A stretch of 64,000 nucleotides of DNA from Ignavibacteriota bacterium. GTDB taxonomy: Bacteria; Bacteroidota; Ignavibacteria; UBA10030; UBA6906. The notes beneath the pieces are model-generated. The model saw nothing but the letters and a program-made list of their open reading frames with translations, made no database searches and was not told the DNA's origin. The translations under genes were made by a program, and so were the position numbers. The stretch covers positions 62,001-126,000 of the forward strand of contig JADJHP010000004.1 of the NCBI GenBank assembly GCA_016707525.1, written 5' to 3'. Shown here one piece after another: positions 51,692-60,017 of this stretch. Position 1 is the stretch's first letter; every line of letters starts with the position of its first letter.

Positions 51692-54600
51692 TGAAGATCC
51701 GTGATGGTGCAGCACTCGAACGCGTCGCCCGGATCGGCCGGGCAAAGGTCCTGCCGGACGTACCGAAGATCTCCGTCGGCGCCGGCACCTGCGGTATCGG
51801 CATGGGCGCACATGATGTCTACGAGGCCCTGGTGCACGCCGTGAAGGCACACCGGGTGAAGATCGAGGTGAACAAGGTGGGCTGCTTCGGCTTCTGTGCC
51901 GAGGAAGTGCTCGTGAATTGCTACATCCCGGGCCAGCCCCTGGTCGTCCTCCACCGCGTCACCCCGAAGGACGCCGAAGGCATCGTGGAAGGGATCATGC
52001 GCGGGATGACGCCGCTGAAGAAAGCACTCTGCAAGATCGAGAACTGGGATTTCTTCACGACCCAGGTCGCGTTCGGCACAGGGCTCGGCAGCGTGCCAGC
52101 CTGGAACGAGGTTCCGTTCTTCAAAGGGCAGAAGAAGATCGTCCTCCGCGAGGCCGGGCTCATCGACCCCGAGGACATCGAGGAATACATCGGCGTCGGA
52201 GGGTACAGCGCATTGCACAAGGCGCTCACGCACATGACTCCCGACACCGTGCTCGAGGAGGTGCAGAAGTCGAAACTCCGCGGGCGCGGTGGTGCAGGGT
52301 TCCCCACCGCCGTGAAGTGGGAGATGATGAAGAAGGTCAGTACGGACAAGAAGTACATCATCTGCAATGCGGATGAGGGCGATCCGGGCGCGTACATGAA
52401 CCGGAACGAGATCGAGAGCGATCCGCATGCATTGATCGAAGGCATGGCGCTCGGCGCGTATGTGATGGGGGCATCCGAGGGCATCATGTACGTCCGCGCG
52501 GAGTACCCTCTCGCCGTCCAGCGCTTCAAGAAGGCCGTTGCAGATGCACGCGAGCGCGGATTGCTCGGCAAGAACATCTTCGGCTCGACATTCAGTTTCG
52601 ATCTTTCGTACGTGGAAGGTGCCGGCGCGTTCGTGTGTGGTGAAGAGACCGCCCTCATCGCCTCCATCGAAGGGCGTGCGGGCCGTCCCATCCCCCGCCC
52701 GCCGTATCCGGCCCAGAAAGGGCTCTGGGGTAAGCCGACGAACATCAACAACGTCGAGACCTGGATCAACGTCCCGGTGATCATCACCATCGGCGGCGAC
52801 GAATTCGCCAAATTCGGCACGCCGACGAGCACGGGGACGAAGGTCTTCTCGCTTGTCGGCAAGGTGAAGAACACGGGACTCGTGGAACTTCCGCTCGGCA
52901 CGCCCCTCGCCACGATCATCTACCAGATGGGCGAAGGCACGGGCAACAAGAAGAAGGTGCGCGCGGTGCAGACCGGCGGGCCCTCCGGCGGCTGCGTGCC
53001 GGTGGAGCACTTCAACACCCCGGTCGACTACGAATCGCTGAACAAGCTCGGCACGATCATGGGATCGGGCGGCATGGTGGTGATGGACCAGGACAACTGC
53101 ATGGTGGATGTCGCGAGATACTTTGTGGAGGTCACGTACTCGGAATCCTGTGGCAAATGTACCCCCTGTCGTGAGGGGCTTGCCCAGGCGCTTGCGATCC
53201 TGAACAAGATCACCCGCGGTGAAGCCACCATGGACGACCTGGACACGCTCGAGCGGCTTGCGTACGTCATCCGCGATGCATCCCTCTGCGGACTCGGACA
53301 GACGAGTTCGAACCCTGTCCTGAGCACACTCCGGTACTTCCGTGATGAGTACGAGAAGCACATCATTCAGAAGCGGTGCAAGGCCGGCGTGTGCGAAAAC
53401 CTGTTCATGGCGCTCTGCGAGAACAGCTGTCCGCTGCACATGAACATCCCCGGCTATCTGCAACTCCTGAAAGAGGAACGCATCGAGGAGGCGTTCGAGT
53501 TGACCCTGCGCGACAATCCGCTGCCGGGCACTGTCGGCCGCATCTGTTACTTCCATTGTATGATGCGCTGCCGCAGGGACATGCTGGATGAGCCTGTGTC
53601 GCAAGGCGAGATCCACCGCTATCTGGCGGATACGATGTACAAGATGGGCAAGGAGAAAGAGATCTACCAGCGGCTGATCCGCGAGAAACTCTCCCCCACC
53701 GGCAAGAAGATCGCCATCATCGGTGCCGGCCCGGCCGGACTCACCGCGGCGTATTTCCTCGTCCGGCTCGGGCACGAGGTCTCGGTGTACGACAGCCACC
53801 CGAAAGCGGGCGGCATCCTGCAGTACGGCATCCCGGCCTACCGGCTCCCCAAGGACGGCTTGAACAAGGAACTCGAGCTGTTCAAGAAACTCGGCGTGAA
53901 GTTCGTGTTCAACACCCGTATCGGGACGGATATCTCGATGAAATCGCTCCAGAAGGCGAACGACATCATCTTCATCGCGGTCGGTGCGCAGAAGGACGTG
54001 GAACTGGAAATCCCGGGCAGGACCCTGAAGGGGGTCATGCAGGGGTACGAATTCCTCGAGGAGTTCGCCCTCGGCAAGAAACTCCCGATCGGCAAGCGCG
54101 TCGTGGTCGTCGGCGCCGGCAACGTCGCCATCGATGCGGCACGGTCGTGCCTGCGCCTCGGCGCCGACGTCACGGTGGTGTACCGCCGCGACAGGGATGA
54201 GATGCCCGCGAACGAGCACGAGATCAAGGACGCGATGGATGAGAACATCAGGTTCCTGTTCATGTCGGCCCCCCACCGGATCATCGGCGATGTGAAGGGC
54301 CGCGTCACAGGACTGGAAGTGCGGAAGATGAAGTTCGATGGGCTTGACGCCACCGGCCGGAAGCGTCCCGTGGAAACGGGCGAGACCACGATCGTGGAGT
54401 GCTCCACCGTCATTCTTGCGATCGGCGAGAAGGTGGAATTCGAGGCGGGCAAGGAGATCGCGCTCGAACTCCGGAAGAACGGCACCATCCGAGCCCATCA
54501 ACCGGCGTACCAGACCAACGTCGCAAAGGTCTATGCCGGCGGCGATGCGGTGACGGGCCCCGCCACCGTTTCCGAGGCGATGGGTATCGCCCGCAGTGCC

Positions 54601-54852
54601 GCCGAAGCGATCGACTTCCAACTGATGAAGGAGCGGAGATTCCACCGGTTGTTCCGCGACTTCAAATACAGGGACGAGATCATCACTGAACCGGATATTG
54701 CGAAGAAGGTGGCGCCCAAGAAGCTCGCCGTGAAGGAGCGCATCGCCAGCTTCCAGGAAGTGCTGGCCGGCTATTCGGGCGAACAGGCCATGCAGGAAGC
54801 GGTACGCTGCCTGCGGTGTGATGTGAAATGCCAGGAAGTGGAGGAAGAATGA
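51691..54852 (+). CDS. hydB: HydB/NuoF-like diaphorase subunit fused to a GltD/NfnB-like NAD(P)H oxidoreductase
   Basis: 1053 aa, about 430 longer than normal HydB. Residues 25-110 are a thioredoxin-like [2Fe-2S] domain (C34, C65, C69). Residues 145-555 are NuoF-like: KLRGRGGAGFPTAVKW (FMN/NADH, 195-210), ICNADEGDPGAYMNR, and a [4Fe-4S] site C487, C490, C493 and C533. Residues 563-630 hold a Cys-rich linker (C563, C568, C576, C580, C619, C623, C627) as in the N-terminus of GltD. Residues 670-1000 are a GltD-type two-dinucleotide domain: IIGAGPAGLTAAY (FAD) and VVVGAGNVAIDAAR (NAD(P)H), then YAGGDAVTGPATVSEAMGIAR. The C-terminus has RCLRCDVKC. The extra flavin module could add an NADPH site to a bifurcating hydrogenase (inference). 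Its stop overlaps hydA by ATGA. Confidence 0.93.
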   Translation: MKIRDGAALERVARIGRAKVLPDVPKISVGAGTCGIGMGAHDVYEALVHAVKAHRVKIEVNKVGCFGFCAEEVLVNCYIPGQPLVVLHRVTPKDAEGIVEGIMRGMTPLKKALCKIENWDFFTTQVAFGTGLGSVPAWNEVPFFKGQKKIVLREAGLIDPEDIEEYIGVGGYSALHKALTHMTPDTVLEEVQKSKLRGRGGAGFPTAVKWEMMKKVSTDKKYIICNADEGDPGAYMNRNEIESDPHALIEGMALGAYVMGASEGIMYVRAEYPLAVQRFKKAVADARERGLLGKNIFGSTFSFDLSYVEGAGAFVCGEETALIASIEGRAGRPIPRPPYPAQKGLWGKPTNINNVETWINVPVIITIGGDEFAKFGTPTSTGTKVFSLVGKVKNTGLVELPLGTPLATIIYQMGEGTGNKKKVRAVQTGGPSGGCVPVEHFNTPVDYESLNKLGTIMGSGGMVVMDQDNCMVDVARYFVEVTYSESCGKCTPCREGLAQALAILNKITRGEATMDDLDTLERLAYVIRDASLCGLGQTSSNPVLSTLRYFRDEYEKHIIQKRCKAGVCENLFMALCENSCPLHMNIPGYLQLLKEERIEEAFELTLRDNPLPGTVGRICYFHCMMRCRRDMLDEPVSQGEIHRYLADTMYKMGKEKEIYQRLIREKLSPTGKKIAIIGAGPAGLTAAYFLVRLGHEVSVYDSHPKAGGILQYGIPAYRLPKDGLNKELELFKKLGVKFVFNTRIGTDISMKSLQKANDIIFIAVGAQKDVELEIPGRTLKGVMQGYEFLEEFALGKKLPIGKRVVVVGAGNVAIDAARSCLRLGADVTVVYRRDRDEMPANEHEIKDAMDENIRFLFMSAPHRIIGDVKGRVTGLEVRKMKFDGLDATGRKRPVETGETTIVECSTVILAIGEKVEFEAGKEIALELRKNGTIRAHQPAYQTNVAKVYAGGDAVTGPATVSEAMGIARSAAEAIDFQLMKERRFHRLFRDFKYRDEIITEPDIAKKVAPKKLAVKERIASFQEVLAGYSGEQAMQEAVRCLRCDVKCQEVEEE

Positions 54853-56705
54853 CCATGGAAACGACAATGATCAACGCCCGTATCAACGGCACCGAATGCC
54901 GGGTTCCTCAAGGGATGACCATCCTCGACGCCTGCAAGGTGGCGGGGTTCCGGGTTCCCACCCTCTGCTTCATGGCCGATGTCGCGAAGAATGCCTCATG
55001 CGGCGTGTGCCTGGTGGAAGTGAAGGGGGCCCGATCGCTTGTCCGGGCCTGTACGGCATGCGTGTTCGACGGCATCGAGATCATCACCAACTCCGCCCGG
55101 ATCCGCGATGCCCGCAAGACCAACGTGGAGCTGTTGCTGGCGAACCATCCCAAGGACTGCCTGTCGTGTATCCGCAACCAGAACTGTGAGTTGCAGAGGA
55201 TCTCGGCGGAACTCGGTGTGGTGCACAGTAGGTTCGTGCAGACCCGCAAGCAGATGCCGCAGGATGTCAGTTCACCGTCGCTGGTGCGTGATCCGAACAA
55301 GTGCATCCTGTGCGGGCGGTGCATCGCGGTCTGCAGCACCGTGCAGACCGTGCATGCCATCGGGCTCTCCCAGCGCGGGATCCGGACGCGGGTGTCCACC
55401 TATATGGAGAAGGGACTGGGCAATGTTGCCTGCACCAACTGCGGGCAGTGTGCGCTGGTCTGTCCCACGGCCGCGATCGTGGAGCGGGACGATACCGATG
55501 CGGTCTTCGAAGAATTGATGGACCCCGAGAAGATCGTGGTGGTGCAGACCGCACCTGCGATCCGCGTCGGCATCGGCGAAGCCATGGGCATGGGTGCCGG
55601 AGCGCTGGTGACGGGACAGATGGTCGCGGGATTGCGGCGGCTGGGATTCGCCAAGGTGTTCGACACCCAGTTCACCGCGGACCTGACGATCATGGAAGAG
55701 GCGCATGAACTGCTGCACCGCATCACGACGAAAGGCCCGTTGCCCATGGTGACCTCCTGTTCGCCGGGGTGGACCAAGTTCGCCGAGCATTTCTTCCCGG
55801 AGGCGCTCCCCCATCTCTCCACCTGCAAGTCGCCGCAGCAGATGTTCGGCGCCATTGCCAAGACGTACTATGCGAACAAGATGGGGATCGATCCACGGAA
55901 GATGGTCGTCGTCTCGGTCATGCCGTGCACGGCAAAAAAGTATGAGGCGCGGCGTCCCGAGATGATGAGCGCATTCGAGCATTGGAAGGACAAGCGCGCG
56001 TGGTCAGGGGCCGACGCATTCTACGACGTCGACTATGTGCTGACCACGCGAGAACTCGCCCGGATGTTCCAGGAGTCCGGTGTCCAGTTCGCAACATTGC
56101 CTTCGGAAGAGTTCGACCATCCGCTCGGAGAGTCCACGGGCGCTGCGGTGATCTTCGGCGCGACCGGCGGGGTGATGGAAGCGGCCTTGCGCACGGCGTA
56201 TGAGGTGGTGACCGGGGATGCCCTGAAGGACCTGAACTTCACCGCGGTGCGTGGGATGGAGGGCATCCGTGAGGCAGAAGTGGATCTGAAAGGGACGCGG
56301 CTGAAGGTGGCCGTTGCGCACACGCTGGGAAATGCCCGTAAGTTGCTCGAGCAGATCCAGCGCGGCGAGTCGCCGTACGCCTTCATAGAGGTGATGAGCT
56401 GTCCGGGCGGCTGCCTGGGTGGCGGCGGACAGCCGATCCCGACCACGTGGGAGACGAGGCGGAAGCGGGCGGAATCGATCTACGCAGAGGACCTCGGCAA
56501 GCAGATCCGGAAGTCGCATGAGAACCCGGCGGTGGCGGCATTGTATAAAGAGGTGCTCAAGGCGCCACTGGGTGAGCTTTCCCACCACCTCCTGCACACA
56601 CACTACGAAAAGCGCGGGGTGTTCGTGTGGAAGAATGGTGGGAACGGGAATGGTCACGGCAACGACCCCGGCCAGAAGGAGAAGATCCTTCACGGCACAA
56701 AATAG
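54849..56705 (+). CDS. hydA: [FeFe] hydrogenase catalytic subunit (HydA)
   Basis: 618 aa from ATG at 54849 (GGAGG 5 nt upstream; overlaps the hydB stop). [2Fe-2S] ferredoxin domain (C40, C51, C54, C68), His-Cys3 cluster (H100, C104, C107, C113), two [4Fe-4S] clusters (C152-C162 and C195-C205) and the H-cluster domain with L1 VTSCSPGW (C304), L2 VMPCTAKKYE (C360) and L3 EVMSCPGGCLGGGGQP (C518, C522). This is a group A, M3-type enzyme. L1 has Ser (305) where most group A enzymes have the proton-transferring Cys. The C-terminus is a Gly/Asn/His-rich tail. With HydC and HydB it forms a soluble hydrogenase, probably coupling H2 to NAD(P)H and ferredoxin. Maturation genes are not in the window. Confidence 0.95.
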   Translation: MTMETTMINARINGTECRVPQGMTILDACKVAGFRVPTLCFMADVAKNASCGVCLVEVKGARSLVRACTACVFDGIEIITNSARIRDARKTNVELLLANHPKDCLSCIRNQNCELQRISAELGVVHSRFVQTRKQMPQDVSSPSLVRDPNKCILCGRCIAVCSTVQTVHAIGLSQRGIRTRVSTYMEKGLGNVACTNCGQCALVCPTAAIVERDDTDAVFEELMDPEKIVVVQTAPAIRVGIGEAMGMGAGALVTGQMVAGLRRLGFAKVFDTQFTADLTIMEEAHELLHRITTKGPLPMVTSCSPGWTKFAEHFFPEALPHLSTCKSPQQMFGAIAKTYYANKMGIDPRKMVVVSVMPCTAKKYEARRPEMMSAFEHWKDKRAWSGADAFYDVDYVLTTRELARMFQESGVQFATLPSEEFDHPLGESTGAAVIFGATGGVMEAALRTAYEVVTGDALKDLNFTAVRGMEGIREAEVDLKGTRLKVAVAHTLGNARKLLEQIQRGESPYAFIEVMSCPGGCLGGGGQPIPTTWETRRKRAESIYAEDLGKQIRKSHENPAVAALYKEVLKAPLGELSHHLLHTHYEKRGVFVWKNGGNGNGHGNDPGQKEKILHGTK

Positions 56706-56738
56706 CCGGTCTCGCTCCATCGATCGGTGACAGGAATG

Positions 56739-56780
56739 ACGGCCATCCCGTTGGCACTGCGGGGTGGCCGTTGTTTGTTG
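56739..56780 (+). terminator. Terminator after the hydrogenase operon
   Basis: ACGGCCATCCC (56739-56749) pairs with GGGGTGGCCGT (56761-56771) with one G-U pair; an 11-nt loop; then a T-rich stretch (TGTTTGTTGTG). It also lies just after the stop of the convergent MFS gene and may serve both strands. Confidence 0.65.
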
Positions 56781-56790
56781 TGCACCCGGA

Positions 56791-57969
56791 TCACGCCGGG
56801 GATATCTCCGTCCCACGCTTCCCGCGGAGTGCCCATGCAAGCAGCAGAACAGCAGCGAGGACTCCTGTACAAGCACCCAGACCAAGCGCGACTGCCGGTC
56901 CCGATGCACTCCACAGGATGCCGGCAAGAAGGGATGCCGGAAAGAGTCCGATCCCGACGATCATCGCGTGAAGGCCGATCGCCGATGCGCGGAGCTCCGG
57001 TGGGGCGAGTTCCGCGATGACCGCCTTCTCGACACCATCGGTTGCCGCGCTGTAAAGACCATACACGATGAACAACACCCAGGGGATCCAGTCCTTTCCG
57101 GTTTCGCCGGCGAAAGCAAAGCCCGCATAGACCACCGCGTACAGGAGATACCCTGCGGCCACGACCCACCGCCGGCCGATCCGGTCGGACCAGCGCCCCA
57201 CGGGATAGGAAAGCCCTGCGTATGCGAGGTTGTACACCAGATAGAGGAGGATGATCGTCGCGGGGGAATACCCGAAGTCCGCCGCCCGCAAGAGCAAGAA
57301 CGTATTCGAAGAATTTCCTAACGTGAACAGTAGCGCAACACCGAGGAACCGCTTGAGCGCAGGGGGAAGCGTATGCCACGACGCGAGAGTGACCGGCTTC
57401 CGGAGGGTTGTGCTCTGCCGGGGTTCGGTAACGAAGAAGAGCAGCACGACCCCGAGGACTGCGGGAACCACCGACCAGAGGATGACCGAAGCATAGTCAC
57501 CCGGCTTCATCGTGAGAAACCACCATGCGAGGATCACGCCGAGCGCAGCCCCGATGGTGTCCATGGCCCGGTGGAGGCCGAACGCTTTGCCGATCTCACC
57601 TTTCACTGCGCTCTCGGCGATGAGCGCGTCACGAGGGGCTGTCCGGATCCCCTTCCCTATCCGGTCCAGGAGGCGACCGCCAAAGACCACCGTCCAGCTT
57701 CCTGCCAGATACAGGACACCCTTTCCGACCGCCGAGGTGCCATAGCCGATGATCGCAAAGGCCCTTTTCTTTCGGAGGCGGTCAGACGCCATCCCCGAGA
57801 TGAGCTTCAAGATGCTCGCAGTGCTCTCGGCGATGCCCTCGATCAATCCCAGCACGGCGGGCCCGGCCCCGAGCGTGGCGGTCAGGAAGAACGGTATGAG
57901 CGGATAGACCATCTCCGAGGAGATGTCGGTCAGCAACGATGTAAGGCCGAGTATGAAGATCGTTCGCAT
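56791..57969 (-). CDS. Major facilitator superfamily transporter
   Basis: 392 aa with about 12 membrane helices. It begins MRTIFILGLTSLLTDISSEMVYPLIPFFL, has LIEGIAESTASILKLISGMASDRLRKKRAF and GRLLDRIGKGIRTAPRDALIAES in the cytoplasmic loops, and a second-half copy SYPVGRWSDRIGRRWVVAAG. This pattern belongs to a widespread MFS group of unknown or drug-like substrate. The C-terminus is basic and short. It converges on the hydrogenase operon; no adjacent regulator suggests its role. Confidence 0.9.
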   Translation of the reverse strand: MRTIFILGLTSLLTDISSEMVYPLIPFFLTATLGAGPAVLGLIEGIAESTASILKLISGMASDRLRKKRAFAIIGYGTSAVGKGVLYLAGSWTVVFGGRLLDRIGKGIRTAPRDALIAESAVKGEIGKAFGLHRAMDTIGAALGVILAWWFLTMKPGDYASVILWSVVPAVLGVVLLFFVTEPRQSTTLRKPVTLASWHTLPPALKRFLGVALLFTLGNSSNTFLLLRAADFGYSPATIILLYLVYNLAYAGLSYPVGRWSDRIGRRWVVAAGYLLYAVVYAGFAFAGETGKDWIPWVLFIVYGLYSAATDGVEKAVIAELAPPELRASAIGLHAMIVGIGLFPASLLAGILWSASGPAVALGLGACTGVLAAVLLLAWALRGKRGTEISPA

Positions 57970-58083
57970 AGAGTCTCGAAGCGGTCAACACTTCGCCATC
58001 CTCACCGTGCATCCTCTTATGGATCTTCCTGCCGGCGCGAACGGACACCACAGAGCTGGTACCGAGCGAAGCATAGGGCACAA

Positions 58084-58121
58084 CGACAGAGGCTCCCGGA
58101 ACGTCCCGGGAGCCTCTGTCG
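58084..58121 (-). terminator. Strong terminator hairpin after the C69 peptidase
   Basis: Perfect 16-bp stem: 58084-58099 (starts CGACAGAGGCTCC) and 58106-58121 (ends GAGCCTCTGTCG), 6-nt loop. It lies 6 nt after the peptidase stop on the minus strand; no long T-run. Confidence 0.65.
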
Positions 58122-58126
58122 AACCC

Positions 58127-59767
58127 TTAATGCGATGTACCCGCCGGCACACGCAACTTGCCGCCGGCATCCTGGATCACTCTCCTTTTCCACTCCACGC
58201 TGTACCCCGGCTGCACGACCTTCGGATTCACCTGTCCGGTCACCCTGGACTTCACGTTCCCATCCATGTATTTCACGAACAGGGTCCGATAGAGTTCCTT
58301 CCACGCGGTGAACGTGGCCTGGCCCCGGGCAACAGAAAAATCGGTCAGAAATTGCACGGCAGCACTCTTGCTCGTTTTCGTGAGCTCAAGCGCCGCCTTG
58401 TCGATGGCCGGGACCAGCGCCATGTACTTCTGCTCGAGTTCCGCCTGCCGTGTGCGGACATCCGCACTGATAAGGTTGAACCGCGTGTACGAGAGGTTCG
58501 CCACCTGATTGAACACCCAGAACGCGGCGCTGTCGGAGTATTCCATCATGGCGCCATTACCAACCTCAAATGCATGTGGCACTGCGGTCATGCTGCAGTA
58601 CATCGGCGTGTACACCGTATGATAGATATCATCCACCCCGAACCAGAGGATGCCGCCAATGTGATCCGGCAGCCACGACCGGCCCTGGGCGACGAAGGAA
58701 AAGCCGGTCTGCTGAGTCGCGATAGCACGTTCGTTCAGGTACTGCAGCGAATCCACCGTCCACGTCAGCGGGCGCCAGCGGTAGGGGCAACCGAATGGCC
58801 CCGCGCCGGCATCTTTGCTCATGTCGAATTCCGTCCCCTGGTAGTAATCACGCATCAATTCCATGACATCGTGCACGTCCACCTTCCGGTCGGGGGTGAT
58901 CCACAGCGGCATCCGGTTGGCGAGATCCGTACCGCGTGCGTACTCCAGATACCTGTCCATTCCGGCCGCAACCCTGTTGAACACCGCCCACACCCGGGCT
59001 TCGCAGAAGCGCGCCGCTTCGAAGTCGAGCGGCGCATACGTGTCGGAGAAACTGAACTCCGCATCCTTCCCCGAGAAGAAGCCACGCTCACGGGCGACGG
59101 AGATGACATCTGGCGCGTACAGGCAATTCAGTGTGTCCTTCAGCGGGAAGGTCGTGATACGTGCATGATTCGCGTGTCCGGAGATGCTGCCGTCCGGTAT
59201 CCGGCGCGCGACCCACACAGCGCCGGTCTTGCCCGGCCCCTTGCCTATCATCTCCAGGATCCAGACCTCGCGGGCATCGCTGATGGAGAACGACTCCCCG
59301 GAACTCCCGTAGCCGTACTGCGCAACGAGCGTGGTCATCACATGGATGGCCTCGCGCGCAGAGCGTGAACGCTGGAGAGCGATGTACATGAGGCTGCCGT
59401 AATCAATGACCCCGGTGGAGTCCGCAAGTTCGGGCCGGCCTCCGAAAGTGGTCTCGCCGATGGAGACCTGATACTCATTCATATTGCCGACCACCGCGTA
59501 GGTGTGCGCGGCCTGCGGGATCCGTCCACGAAACGTTCCGCCGTCCCAATCCACGATATCCAGTATCGTACCAGCGGCGTAGGTCGCCGCCGGATGGAAG
59601 TACAGCTCGCCGTACAAGGTGTGTGAATCAGCGGCATAGGTGATCATCGTACTCCCGTCCTTTGATGCACCCTTCGTGACGAGAATATTGGTACAGGCAC
59701 GTGCATCAGGCGTGGCAACGCACAACGCAAGAGCAGTGATCGCGGCCATCGTGCTGCGTCGAAGCAT
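58127..59767 (-). CDS. C69-family dipeptidase (Ntn hydrolase), secreted
   Basis: 546 aa from ATG at 59767 (AAGGAA 8 nt upstream). The signal peptide (MLRRSTMAAITALALCVA) is cut before C25 in ARACTNILVTKGAS, making C25 the N-terminal nucleophile expected for PepD-type C69 peptidases. Further family features are VVGNMNEYQVSIGETTFGGR, IDYGSLMYIALQRSRSAREAI and YGYGSSGESFSISDAREVWILEMIGKG. It hydrolyses dipeptides or related amides outside the cytoplasm. The C-terminal third departs from short forms but fits larger FCB members. Divergent from the deacetylase gene, with a Crp-like dyad between. Confidence 0.93.
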   Translation of the reverse strand: MLRRSTMAAITALALCVATPDARACTNILVTKGASKDGSTMITYAADSHTLYGELYFHPAATYAAGTILDIVDWDGGTFRGRIPQAAHTYAVVGNMNEYQVSIGETTFGGRPELADSTGVIDYGSLMYIALQRSRSAREAIHVMTTLVAQYGYGSSGESFSISDAREVWILEMIGKGPGKTGAVWVARRIPDGSISGHANHARITTFPLKDTLNCLYAPDVISVARERGFFSGKDAEFSFSDTYAPLDFEAARFCEARVWAVFNRVAAGMDRYLEYARGTDLANRMPLWITPDRKVDVHDVMELMRDYYQGTEFDMSKDAGAGPFGCPYRWRPLTWTVDSLQYLNERAIATQQTGFSFVAQGRSWLPDHIGGILWFGVDDIYHTVYTPMYCSMTAVPHAFEVGNGAMMEYSDSAAFWVFNQVANLSYTRFNLISADVRTRQAELEQKYMALVPAIDKAALELTKTSKSAAVQFLTDFSVARGQATFTAWKELYRTLFVKYMDGNVKSRVTGQVNPKVVQPGYSVEWKRRVIQDAGGKLRVPAGTSH

Positions 59768-59855
59768 ACCGGAGTTCCTTGATGGAAGAGGAGATCGTTG
59801 TAGGTGATTGGAATATAGGGATTTGGCAGGCAAGGAACAACGCAGCGCGCCGGAG

Positions 59856-59869
59856 GTGATGTGCATCAC
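59856..59869. promoter_or_regulatory. Crp/Fnr-type dyad between C69 and deacetylase genes
   Basis: GTGATGTGCATCAC is a perfect GTGAT-N4-ATCAC dyad, one base per half-site away from the FNR box at 14317. A TTGACA (59877-59882), 17 nt, TACCTT promoter follows on the plus strand, placing the dyad centre near -49. Confidence 0.45.
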
Positions 59870-60017
59870 AGGCCGTTTGACAATCCCGCAACCGTCGCGT
59901 ACCTTCTGTATGCAGGTATCCGGACATCCCGGTCTTCGGGATTCGATCGATCCATCCACCTGCACACACAGACCGCGCTACGTGCACGTCATCACCGTTG
60001 GCTCGCAGGGGGGAGTC

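Noticed and set aside
51529..54867. Very long antisense reading frame (about 1100 codons) opposite hydB
   Set aside because: It lies exactly opposite a gene with clear NuoF and GltD motifs. High GC at third positions keeps the antisense frame open by chance; no recognisable protein pattern.
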